39,201 nucleotides of DNA from Bacillus renqingensis (lineage in GTDB: Bacteria > Bacillota > Bacilli > Bacillales > Cytobacillaceae). The notes under the pieces are model-generated. The model saw nothing but the letters and a program-made list of their open reading frames with translations, did no database searches and was not told where the DNA came from. The stretch spans positions 1 to 39,201 of the forward strand of contig NZ_JADDIU010000022.1 of assembly GCF_016464375.1 (NCBI RefSeq). Reading direction: 5' to 3'. Made by a program: the position numbers and the translations under genes. This document shows, piece by piece, positions 31,956 through 39,201 of this stretch (within the stretch, counting starts at the first letter, position 1; the number at the start of each line of letters is the position of its first letter).

Positions 31956-32672
31956 TTATTCTACTGGTGTTAATTTAACCGTTGCTTCGGTTTGAATTGA
32001 GTATCCGTCATAAACCTCAAACGTATATGAAGGCTGCCCATAGCTTCCTAAAATTGTATTAACATCTGGAGTTCCACCATCATCAAATGTTACAAAGTTA
32101 CTTCCTTGTCCCACTGGGGTAGCTTTATAACGTCCTTCTGGAATATCTTTACCTACAGTATAAGTTCCTGCTTGAAGTACCTTAGGTTGCCCTTTTGCCT
32201 TTTTAACTTGACCAGTTACAGAAGCTAATTCCTTTTTCTTGCTATTAATTTCGGCTTGGACTTCTTTTACTCGTGCTTGAGCATCCGCCAATTCATCCTT
32301 AGCCTTCTTAAGCTTTTCTTCGATATCCTTGCGACCATCTTTTAATTCTTGGTCAAGAGTTCCCTTAGTATTTTTTAACTTCGCTTCCATATCAGCTAAT
32401 TCAGACTTTACTTTGTCCTTGCTATTAATGAGCTTTTGCACTTCGTCTTTTTCTTTAGTTAAGGAATTAATATCATTGGATAAAGCCATTTTCTTATCAG
32501 TTAATTCATCCATTTTCTTTTCTAGCTGCTCCATGCTAACTTTCTTATCGTCAATCATAGTTTTTGCACCAGATGTACCAACTGCAGAACCAATAAAAAA
32601 GATAACTAACGCACCTACAACATATCCAACCCTTTTTAAAATCCTCTTGCCTTTTGTTGGTTGTTCCTCCAT
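31956..32672 (-). CDS. Membrane-anchored coiled-coil protein with C-terminal beta domain
   Basis: 238 residues. Cytoplasmic basic N-terminus (KGKRILKR), one transmembrane helix at about 15-35 (VGYVVGALVIFFIGSAVGTS), a long charged coiled coil at about 40-160, and a C-terminal domain of about 65 residues starting AGTYTVGKDIPEGRYKATPV and ending SIQTEATVKLTPV. That last domain occurs on many secreted or surface Gram-positive proteins of unknown function, where it reads VGKDIPxGxYK. The protein is probably exposed on the outer face of the membrane. GGGAGG precedes the ATG. A perfect cre site lies about 100 bases upstream. Confidence 0.7.
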   Translation of the reverse strand: MEEQPTKGKRILKRVGYVVGALVIFFIGSAVGTSGAKTMIDDKKVSMEQLEKKMDELTDKKMALSNDINSLTKEKDEVQKLINSKDKVKSELADMEAKLKNTKGTLDQELKDGRKDIEEKLKKAKDELADAQARVKEVQAEINSKKKELASVTGQVKKAKGQPKVLQAGTYTVGKDIPEGRYKATPVGQGSNFVTFDDGGTPDVNTILGSYGQPSYTFEVYDGYSIQTEATVKLTPVE

Positions 32673-32769
32673 TTTTATTTTCCTCCCTTTAATATTATAT
32701 TTTTATAGAAGGGTCTTAAGATCCCTACCTATCCTTATGAACCTATTCGCTTTTGTAGCGCATACTTTA

Positions 32770-32783
32770 TGTAAGCGCTAACA
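32770..32783. promoter_or_regulatory. Perfect cre site (CcpA)
   Basis: TGTAAGCGCTAACA matches every position of the Bacillus consensus TGWAARCGYTWNCW. It lies 98 bases upstream of the minus-strand coiled-coil gene and is the only full match I found in an intergenic region here. It suggests carbon catabolite control of that gene, or it is a leftover of another transcription unit. Confidence 0.6.
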
Positions 32784-33117
32784 TACAGAGGATTAGAATC
32801 TTCTGTATCTCTCATTTTTTAATTGCCCCAACATGCTTCTTGAATTTTGAACTGCCTGTTTGAACTATAAAGCAATATATCTATATAATTATTTTAACAA
32901 TGCTGCGAGCATTTCTGAAGAGTATTGCAGGACTAATACTGCCAAAATTTTTGCGGGGGAAAGCCTATTCCATGGAGTCTTTAATTAAATTTAATTTAAT
33001 ATAGAAGCATGTTAGTTTTATACATTGTTTTGATGATTACCAGGTATGTACGTTTTTGGACAATGTTATTATTAACTCGCTGCTAAATATTGGAGCTTAG
33101 GGGAACTGCTTCTCTAA

Positions 33118-33228
33118 TCTTTGTCGAAACCAGTTTTCGACTTGCTTTTCAGAAATTTACGATAGAAAAACAAGTGTTAAGCCAACTAAAGATCTATTCA
33201 AACAAACGTTTAAGTGATGTTGGAAAGG
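33118..33228 (+). repeat. Family-A dispersed repeat, copy 2 (truncated)
   Basis: Starts TCTTTGTCGAAACCAGTTTT and runs through AATTTACGATAGAAAAACAA and ATTCAAACAAACGTTTAAGT to GATGTTGGAAAGG, where similarity to copies 1 and 3 stops. Same orientation as copy 3. Together they bracket the Abi gene. The stretch 32784-33117 before it has no recognisable gene. Confidence 0.7.
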
Positions 33229-33312
33229 AATTCTACTGAAATTATGATTAGCTAATACAATTGTCATTTTTTATGCTAATATTATCTTATTCTATTTTTA
33301 AGGGAAGATATT

Positions 33313-33426
33313 ATGGGAGAAATAAAAACAATAGCCAAAGGATAATCGTTTCTGTATTACACAAATGTAGGTAATATGAAGATGGAATTAAATATTAAGG
33401 ATATTCCGATTTCCAAGCTACTTTGA
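33313..33426 (+). pseudogene. Short interrupted reading frame
   Basis: An ATG with GGGAAG upstream opens MGEIKTIAKG, then a TAA, and the same frame continues SFLYYTNVGNMKMELNIKDI to a TGA. It looks like the beginning of a small gene interrupted by one nonsense change. No family recognised. The remaining bases to 33686 are very AT-rich and otherwise empty. Confidence 0.3.
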
Positions 33427-33686
33427 AACTTAATTCCAGAAAGAGAAAGTCCAAAATAAAGAAAGAAGAAAATTATTGGTGAGTGAAATAATATAATTCA
33501 AGTTGGATTAATCAAATTTTATACAAAATTGCTAAGTAGTACTAACTTAACTATTGTACAGATTAGAGCAAGAAGGCTTTGCTATCGGTTTTCTGTAAAA
33601 CATAATTTTTCGGAATTCATAAAATGACTGTATAAATAAATAGCCTTGTCACTTTTTAGTTATGTAACTGAAGGAGAGAGTTATAG

Positions 33687-34904
33687 ATGCCAGTCGATAA
33701 ACCATTTAATACTATTTTTAATCAAATTCGTCTGTTAAAAAGTAGAGGTTTACAAATAAATAATCTTGATTCAGCTAAAAATCACCTTTTAAATACCAAC
33801 TATTTTAATCTTATAAATGGATTCGAGACACTTTTACTGGATAATCCAAAGAATCCACCAAAGAGTTACACTAAAAAATCTTTTGACAATTTTTTAAGGT
33901 TATATGAATTTGATAGACAATTTTCTAGTTTAATATTTCAAAAAGTTTCAGAGTTCGAAATTAAATTAAAGACCTCTATAGCTTATCATTTTTGTAAAAA
34001 TCATTGTTCTTCTTTAAAGGAAAATAATAATTATATCGACATCAACTCTTATACCATTCCAAGTTGGACTGATGGACCAAAAAAATATGTAGATTACTTT
34101 TATAATGCTAGTAATCCAAAAAAAACTCATAAATTATTTAAAAAAACATACCATTATACAGGAAAACTTAGGGGTACCTTTGATGGAATTGTAATTTATA
34201 AGCCTAACCAAACAATATTAAAAGGGGACTTTATTGGCCGTTTTGGTTCCACTTCGATTAGGGAGGTTAAAGATGGGACCTGTTCTTTCTATAACTCAAA
34301 TCAGCCAGCACTTTTAGCATCACTACATTCAATAACAAGAACCTCCGAATCACCCGTATCCCTATCTATAAATTTATTTAGGGAAGAGACAATACAAGGT
34401 TTAAATTACATTGATGATTGTAAAATAAAATTCTCATACATCAATGAATATAATAATCCGCCCTTTTGGGTTGTTATTAAGAGTTTAATGTTAAATGACT
34501 TAATTATTTTAATGTACGGTTTAAAACCGCGAACAATTAATGCGGTATTAAGAGATTTTAATCTAAAACCTTATGAAAAAGACAAATTTTTAAATTCTTT
34601 AGAAATAATTAAGGAATTACGAAATTCCTGCGCGCATTTCGAATTGGTCAACCATTTTAGAACATCGCAGAAACTAAAAATAAATGGTTTTCTAATCTCT
34701 CAATTACACTTAACCCCTATGAGATCCCAGTATATTATTAAATTATATGATGTACTAAAAGTCTTGAAAATGTATGTAGATTTAATCGATATCAAATTAT
34801 TTTTATTGGACTACTGGAATCTTGAAACAAAATATGGAAATACTAATATTGTTGTGTCTTTATTTGGAAGTATGGGAAATCCAAATATTAATGATTGGAT
34901 TTAA
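33687..34904 (+). CDS. Abi_2-family abortive infection protein (HEPN RNase fold)
   Basis: 405 residues of the AbiD/AbiF-like Abi_2 family. N-terminal blocks NQIRLLKSRGLQINNLDSAK, NYFNLINGFE and FLRLYEFDRQFSSLIFQKVS with EFEIKLKTSIAY. C-terminal PPFWVVIKSLMLNDLIILMY and IIKELRNSCAHFELVN. The RNxxAH motif (Arg312, Asn313, His317) is the R-X4-H active site of HEPN ribonucleases. Such proteins stop phage growth by RNA cleavage, killing or arresting the host cell. It is about 100 residues longer than usual: residues about 160-255 form an extra segment rich in beta-type sequence. GGAGAGAG precedes the ATG. Very AT-rich, bracketed by family-A repeats and alone, so probably horizontally acquired. Confidence 0.82.
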   Translation: MPVDKPFNTIFNQIRLLKSRGLQINNLDSAKNHLLNTNYFNLINGFETLLLDNPKNPPKSYTKKSFDNFLRLYEFDRQFSSLIFQKVSEFEIKLKTSIAYHFCKNHCSSLKENNNYIDINSYTIPSWTDGPKKYVDYFYNASNPKKTHKLFKKTYHYTGKLRGTFDGIVIYKPNQTILKGDFIGRFGSTSIREVKDGTCSFYNSNQPALLASLHSITRTSESPVSLSINLFREETIQGLNYIDDCKIKFSYINEYNNPPFWVVIKSLMLNDLIILMYGLKPRTINAVLRDFNLKPYEKDKFLNSLEIIKELRNSCAHFELVNHFRTSQKLKINGFLISQLHLTPMRSQYIIKLYDVLKVLKMYVDLIDIKLFLLDYWNLETKYGNTNIVVSLFGSMGNPNINDWI

Positions 34905-35007
34905 AACATTTTTGGTTGACAACGGTAGGAATATATGTTATTTTTATTACATAAAATAAGATAGCCAAGACGGCGTGCCAAGCTTGCGTAGCTTGCTAAA
35001 AGTCCCT

Positions 35008-35046
35008 AACCCCTTTATTGTAATGAATAAGGGGGTTTTGTATTGT
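35008..35046 (+). terminator. Terminator after the Abi gene
   Basis: AACCCCTTTATT (35008-35019) and AATAAGGGGGTT (35026-35037) form a 12-base stem (one G-U), followed by TTGTATTGTTTTT. A strong intrinsic terminator about 105 bases past the Abi stop. Confidence 0.85.
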
Positions 35047-35191
35047 TTTTCTGGACAGTCGGGTATTTGGCTGCTTATAGCAGTATAATTTTTTAGAGTG
35101 ATGAAAAACAAAAAAAGGCATACAAATAAACAAAAAACTGCATATTTTTGGATGTTTAACTTTATTCCTTATTCTTTTAAGGAGCCCCTTT

Positions 35192-35410
35192 TTAGCTCCC
35201 CGTCTTCACTCCTAAATCTGATAAATCTCCAAGACGTAGATACAGCTTAATTTCGTTGATTTGCTCATTACTGAAACAAAATCCGATGTCCTAAAATGTT
35301 CCGTGGAATGTGTGTTTGCCTGTTCCTTAAGGGCTGCTGCTATTATATTAGGTAACTGTACGGCTTCAACGGGAAAAGGAGGTGTTGTATGACCTAATCC
35401 TAGGAACCTC
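35192..35410 (-). pseudogene. Frameshifted C-terminal gene remnant
   Basis: On the minus strand one frame reads LGLGHTTPPFPVEAVQLPNI, then IAAALKEQANTHSTEHFRTS with DF, and a second frame continues CFSNEQINEIKLYLRLGDLS, then DLGVKTGS to a TAA at 35194-35192. A one-base shift at a TTTTGTTTC run joins them. It is the tail of a real but unrecognised protein of about 60 visible residues, now without a start. It lies between the Abi terminator and a family-A repeat. Confidence 0.45.
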
Positions 35411-35441
35411 CAGTCCCCTTTTTGTCTTAATCATAGCCTTA

Positions 35442-35620
35442 GTCGAATCCAGTTTTCGACATGCTTTTCAGGAATTTACGATAGAAAAACAAGTCGTAAG
35501 CCAACTCAGGCACTATTCAAACAAACGTTTAAGTGATGTTGAAAAAGAGGAAAATTTGTAAAATTATAAGATTTAAGCCAAATTAAAATGATTTCCTAGG
35601 GAATATTGTCCTTTTTTGAG
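35442..35620 (+). repeat. Family-A dispersed repeat, copy 3
   Basis: Starts GTCGAATCCAGTTTTCGACA and contains AATTTACGATAGAAAAACAA and ATTCAAACAAACGTTTAAGT, ending GGGAATATTGTCCTTTTTTG. Matches copy 1 over its whole length and copy 2 over its first 110 bases. It is 2.2 kb downstream of copy 2 in the same orientation, with the Abi gene and the remnant at 35192-35410 between them. Confidence 0.75.
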
Positions 35621-35743
35621 AAATCTAAAGAACCAGAAAATGTATAACGGCACCCCTGCTTTGACCCGCCTAAATTATCCGATTGCAATTTTTGAAACAT
35701 TAACTTGATGATAGTGGGGGCTGACCCCGCCAAGACCTTCTTT

Positions 35744-36442
35744 CTATTTCAATAACTCCAATACCGAACTTAATGTATCCACTTCTGCAAAGGGAGTATA
35801 TTCGGTTCCGGGCTGTCTTTTTCTATGATTAAACCAGATGGCCTGCCAGCCGGCCTTATATGCCCCCACTATATCATTCGCCCAGGTATCTCCAATATAA
35901 AGAAGATTCTCAGGAGATTGGTTCACTTTTTGAGCCGCATATTGGAAAATCTGTGGGTTTGGCTTCGCTGCGCCAACTTCTTCCGATATAAAAATAGCCT
36001 CTTTCGGAATGTACTTTGTTATACCTAATGCCCTCAGCTTATTCTTCTGATGTTCGGTAGGACCATTTGTAATCATCCCTAAACGATATCCTCTGCTGCT
36101 TAGGGTATCCAACACTTCGGGGGCCTCAGGAAACAGCTCTAAATGATTGAGGCAAAACTCATATTGCTGCTGGAATTTTGCAGCCTGTTCTTTTGATATG
36201 TTTATTTGAAAAGCCTGTAATGTCTGTATCGTTCTTTGAATTCTATATTCGTATAATGATAATTCTTTGTTAATAAGTTTCGGCCAAAGAAAATCGCCGA
36301 CCTCTCTAAATCTTTTATATACCGTATCAAGCGGCAGTATTTTCCCGTAATCTGGGAATACAGCGGTAAATGCGTCGATAAATGGCTTTTGGTGATCATG
36401 CAATGTATCATCTAGATCGAAAAAGACTCCAGTAATATTCAT
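35744..36442 (-). CDS. HAD-superfamily phosphatase (YjjG-like)
   Basis: 232 residues from the ATG at 36442, chosen because GAAAGGAG lies 7 bases upstream; the longer frame to 36502 has no such site. Motif I VFFDLDDTLHD with nucleophile Asp9 and acid Asp11, a helical C1 cap (about 15-95), motif II MITNGPTEHQ, motif III Lys in EEVGAAKPNPQIF and motif IV YIGDTWANDIVGA. Arrangement and length match YjjG-type 5'-nucleotidases, which dephosphorylate pyrimidine nucleotides and some phosphosugars. It stands alone. The 120 bases before 35744 are empty apart from the repeat end. Confidence 0.85.
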   Translation of the reverse strand: MNITGVFFDLDDTLHDHQKPFIDAFTAVFPDYGKILPLDTVYKRFREVGDFLWPKLINKELSLYEYRIQRTIQTLQAFQINISKEQAAKFQQQYEFCLNHLELFPEAPEVLDTLSSRGYRLGMITNGPTEHQKNKLRALGITKYIPKEAIFISEEVGAAKPNPQIFQYAAQKVNQSPENLLYIGDTWANDIVGAYKAGWQAIWFNHRKRQPGTEYTPFAEVDTLSSVLELLK

Positions 36443-36796
36443 TCTTGTGCTCCTTTCACGATCCTTGTTTTTCAAAAGCGATAGCAAAATTTTAAGAGAC
36501 AACCGTTTCTGCCATTATAACACGTCTATATTCCCATAATGGATATAACGATATTCTATAAGCAGTAATTTCCTCCCTATTCATTCACACTCTCTGTTCA
36601 ACTTAATGTAAGTACCAACAAAATATTCCTTTCAGCCTGGATAGATACAAAGTCGCAATTCAAGTAATGCTTTCCAAATTTCAGGGGATATTATTATCAG
36701 GAAGCCCAATTTTGCACATAACCTCCTGCACTGACTGCGCTTACATATTTCAGTTATTATTATATGATGAAAACATAGAGAGGAGGAAAAACGGGG
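36443..36796. other. Divergent intergenic region of the HAD and BglG-type genes
   Basis: About 350 bases without a gene. No clear palindrome, cre site or antiterminator hairpin is seen. The right end has GAGGAGG 11 bases before the GTG of the regulator. Confidence 0.3.
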
Positions 36797-38908
36797 GTGA
36801 AAAGTGTGGGTGCTTCCAAAAGGGAACTGATTTTGAATTATTTGGCACATCAAGAGGGATACACTTCTGCTGAAGATTTATCCAGCACCTTTAAAATTTC
36901 CAAAAGAACGCTCTATTATATTTTCAACGCTCTAAATAAAGAATTACTGTCGAAAAAATTGGAACCCATTCAGAATGTCCGGAATGAGGGCTACTACCTA
37001 AAGAAAGACACAAAAGAGAAAATACTTAAAGCAGGAGACATCATCGAAGAATCAGCACCGATTAAATATTCAAAAGATGAAAGATGCAACATTGATATCC
37101 TGCTTAGTTTAATCAGCACTAAAAAAGTCACCCTGGAATGGCTGGCTGAAATTGAAAATATATCAAGAAATACTGTGATAACAGATATTGATCGGGCCAG
37201 AAGGTTGCTTGAAAAGTCTAACCTTACCCTGATGAATGATCCTAAACATGGCTATTGGTTGAGCGGCAAAGAAGAAGATGTCCGTTGGTGGTTTCATGAA
37301 TTCATTAGCCATCACTCAAAATTATACACAGAAATTATAAGCAGCGAACTGTTTCAACACTTAATCGATTGTGAAACTGAAAATCAATTCATTCATGTAA
37401 CCGGTACATGGTTAGAAGATGTAGAAAGATTAACGGGAAAGCATTTTTCCGATGACGCTATGAACATTCTGTCGGTTTTTATACCGTTTGTTATTCAGCG
37501 AATGAAAAGGAATAAAACGATTGACCCTATAAAAGAATACGAATTAAATGTTTTGCGAACCTATCCTGAATATGAACTCGTTTCACAGCTATTAAAGTTT
37601 TTTGATATCAATCCTAAAATTTACGAAAATGAAGTCTTTTATATTGAAACACTTCTTTTGAGCAGCCAGATCAATTTTATTAGCTCAGAGTCCAAATATG
37701 CACCGCAAAAATTTACCGGATTGGATGCGATCGTTGAAAAAGTGATTTTACGTTTTCAACAAATATCTGGTATCGATTTCGACAATATTTATGAATTAAA
37801 AAAGAATTTGTATGTCCACCTTCTTGCTTGTTACTATCGGGTGCGCTATGGAGTGAAGTATCAAAACAGGCTGTTAAAGGAGATCAAAAAAAATTACGGC
37901 AACGTATTTTCATTTACAAGGTTCTCTATTCAGCCTTTTGAAGCTTTTTGTAAACATTCCATCAGTGAAGACGAAATCTCATTAATATCGATTTATTTTG
38001 GTGCAGAAATTGATAAACAACGAAAAAACTGGGCTTCCAATACAGTTCACAAGGTTTTGCTTGTCTGCAGCAGTGGAATTGGAACTTCAACCATCTTGAA
38101 ACAGAAACTTCAATCGATGTTTCCATTTGTAGGCTTTGAAGGACCAATAACAGAACGGGAGTATTTGAAACAATCAGAAATACATGAGAACCTGGTCGTT
38201 TCTACGGTAAACATTCCTGAAAAGAATAAAAAAGTCATTACGGTTCACTCAATCCCGGATCATCAGGATTTAAAAATACTCACCAAAAATCTCGTTCAAT
38301 TTGATATATACCGAAACGAACTTGTCTCATCCATTTTGGATGTGGTTAGTGATTATGCGAAGATTAATGATTTCAGTGGTTTAACACAAGGTTTAATCCA
38401 GCTGTTTAATAAACCAAACTTCAAATCTGCAACAGGAGGGATCTATCAGCCAATGTTGAGTGAGTTATTAACTAGTCATACAGTTCAAGTTGTCGAAAAT
38501 AATGGAATCGATTGGATGAAAGCCATCCAAAAGAGTGCCAACCCACTATTAGAGGAGGGGAAAATTGACCAGGAATATATTGATGCCATGATTAATGTTG
38601 TCAATCAGCATGGTCCGTTTATCAATATTGGCAGAGAAATTGCCTTAGCGCATGCGCGTCCGGAAAATGGCGTCAAGCACTTAGGAATGTCACTGTTGAA
38701 ACTGGACAAACCGGTTGATTTAGTAGATAAGGAACATCCAGTTAGGCTTTTTATTACGTTAGCAGCCATCGATAATACAGCACACTTAAAAGCATTATCT
38801 GAGCTGGCAACACTGCTGGGTAAGGAAGAAAAACTAGAACAACTATTACATGCAAAGACGAAAGAGGAAATTTTATCAATTATAGAAGAAGAGGAGAATG
38901 TTCAATGA
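36797..38908 (+). CDS. BglG/MtlR-type PTS-regulated transcriptional activator
   Basis: 703 residues from a GTG with GAGGAGG upstream. Domains: two helix-turn-helix units (about 5-65 and 100-155; ISKRTLYYIFNALNKEL, ISRNTVITDIDRARRLL), two PRDs (about 175-275 and 305-410), a GatB-like EIIB (about 418-510; VLLVCSSGIGTST with Cys424), and a C-terminal EIIA of the mannitol/fructose/ascorbate class (about 555-700) with active His619 in GREIALAHARPENGV. Such activators read PTS phosphorylation and induce the adjacent PTS operon. PRD2 keeps His341 (YVHLLACYYR), but its second usual His is Tyr400 (ISIYFGAEID), and in PRD1 the corresponding site reads SVFIPFVIQR, without His. The stop overlaps the next start (ATGA), showing an operon with the EIIB gene. 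Confidence 0.88.
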   Translation: MKSVGASKRELILNYLAHQEGYTSAEDLSSTFKISKRTLYYIFNALNKELLSKKLEPIQNVRNEGYYLKKDTKEKILKAGDIIEESAPIKYSKDERCNIDILLSLISTKKVTLEWLAEIENISRNTVITDIDRARRLLEKSNLTLMNDPKHGYWLSGKEEDVRWWFHEFISHHSKLYTEIISSELFQHLIDCETENQFIHVTGTWLEDVERLTGKHFSDDAMNILSVFIPFVIQRMKRNKTIDPIKEYELNVLRTYPEYELVSQLLKFFDINPKIYENEVFYIETLLLSSQINFISSESKYAPQKFTGLDAIVEKVILRFQQISGIDFDNIYELKKNLYVHLLACYYRVRYGVKYQNRLLKEIKKNYGNVFSFTRFSIQPFEAFCKHSISEDEISLISIYFGAEIDKQRKNWASNTVHKVLLVCSSGIGTSTILKQKLQSMFPFVGFEGPITEREYLKQSEIHENLVVSTVNIPEKNKKVITVHSIPDHQDLKILTKNLVQFDIYRNELVSSILDVVSDYAKINDFSGLTQGLIQLFNKPNFKSATGGIYQPMLSELLTSHTVQVVENNGIDWMKAIQKSANPLLEEGKIDQEYIDAMINVVNQHGPFINIGREIALAHARPENGVKHLGMSLLKLDKPVDLVDKEHPVRLFITLAAIDNTAHLKALSELATLLGKEEKLEQLLHAKTKEEILSIIEEEENVQ

Positions 38909-39201
38909 AAATTGCAGCAGTATGTGGGTCAGGTTTAGGTTCCAGTTTCATGGTTGAAATGAATATTAAATCGATTTTAGACCAATTAGGTATTAATCAA
39001 GACGATATTGAAGTTACCCACTTTGATATGGGAAGTGCCACGCCGGATTCAGCAGACCATTTCTTTGTCGGCCAGGATTTAGCGGAGGCTACTGAAAAAC
39101 TTGGAGCCGAGAAAGTAACGGTATTAAAAAGCATCATTGATAAAAATGAATTGAAAGAAAAAGTGGTTCAATTTTTGCAGGAATCCGGCCGCATGCCAAA
39201 A
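38905..39201 (+). CDS. PTS EIIB component, ascorbate/galactitol-like (3' end cut by window)
   Basis: The frame starts at an ATG overlapping the regulator stop and is open to the window edge (99 codons). MKIAAVCGSGLGSSFMVEMN contains the phosphocysteine Cys7 in the CGSGLGSS loop of UlaB/SgaB-like EIIB proteins, and residues to ESGRMPK cover nearly the usual 95-105. GAGGAG lies before the start. EIIC and the metabolic enzymes probably follow outside the window. An L-ascorbate-type substrate is suggested by EIIB similarity only. Confidence 0.85.
   Translation, partial: MKIAAVCGSGLGSSFMVEMNIKSILDQLGINQDDIEVTHFDMGSATPDSADHFFVGQDLAEATEKLGAEKVTVLKSIIDKNELKEKVVQFLQESGRMPK

Noticed and set aside
35180..35205. 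Hairpin GGAGCCCC...GCTCC as a terminator
   Set aside because: The stem is short and lies within the frameshifted coding remnant, where it spans the stop codon. No T-tract follows on the plus strand, so it is not called separately.
1..39201. CRISPR array, tRNA or rRNA genes
   Set aside because: No regularly spaced direct repeats, cloverleaf-type sequences with CCA/TTC signatures, or rRNA blocks were seen on either strand.

Overview
The window looks like chromosomal DNA of a low-GC, Gram-positive spore-former of the Bacillaceae (Bacillus sensu lato, perhaps Neobacillus or Peribacillus; the genus is inference). The reasons are AT-rich DNA, strong GGAGG-type ribosome binding sites, TTG and GTG starts, ComK, a CcpA-type cre site, an Fnr-type TGTGA-N6-TCACA site and a group IIC intron close to those of Oceanobacillus and Bacillus. 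No rRNA, tRNA or CRISPR array was seen. The window is accessory in character: several self-contained catabolic loci separated by decayed genes, mobile-element remnants and dispersed repeats.

Layout. 1-1100: the end of an unrecognised gene, a small DnaA-box cluster, a 5'-truncated comK copy and family-B repeats. 1769-9060: a sugar-acid locus (FAH-family hydrolase and IclR regulator on the minus strand; on the plus strand a FucO-like reductase, a YagE-type 2-keto-3-deoxy-acid aldolase, KdgT permease and a split UxaA-type dehydratase) closed by a strong terminator. 9140-12660: a graveyard of IS66 fragments on both strands, a DUF898 gene, an intact group IIC intron downstream of a terminator-like hairpin, and a remnant of an FAD oxidoreductase. 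12753-18420: an opine or modified-amino-acid locus (FAD oxidase, opine dehydrogenase, amino-acid ABC transporter, GntR regulator) with a matched pair of TTGTATACAA operators in its divergent promoter region. 18540-19000: decayed genes. 19168-22406: YitT protein, two XRE regulators, full-length comK and a helix-turn-helix protein with a hairpin-rich leader. 23051-24040: an orphan RmlB-like dehydratase. 24330-31736: an RpiR-regulated pathway (zinc alcohol dehydrogenase, class I aldolase, FGGY kinase, MFS organic-anion transporter, D-2-hydroxyacid dehydrogenase). 31956-35620: a membrane-anchored coiled-coil protein with a perfect cre site upstream, and a long Abi_2/HEPN abortive-infection gene lying between two direct copies of repeat family A. 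35744-39201: a HAD phosphatase and the start of a PTS locus (BglG/MtlR-type regulator, then an EIIB gene cut by the window end).

How the genes work together. Three complete catabolic loci each pair a transporter with enzymes and their own regulator. In the first, a dehydratase makes a 2-keto-3-deoxy acid, an aldolase cleaves it to pyruvate and an aldehyde, and a FucO-like enzyme reduces the aldehyde. No 2-keto-3-deoxy-sugar kinase is present, so the route appears non-phosphorylative, and an Fnr-type box before fucO suggests anaerobic control. The second imports an amino-acid-like compound and acts on it with an opine dehydrogenase and an FAD oxidase under a GntR repressor. The third appears to oxidise, phosphorylate and cleave a polyol or sugar acid whose identity cannot be read from sequence. 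This third locus is the best candidate for an undescribed pathway.
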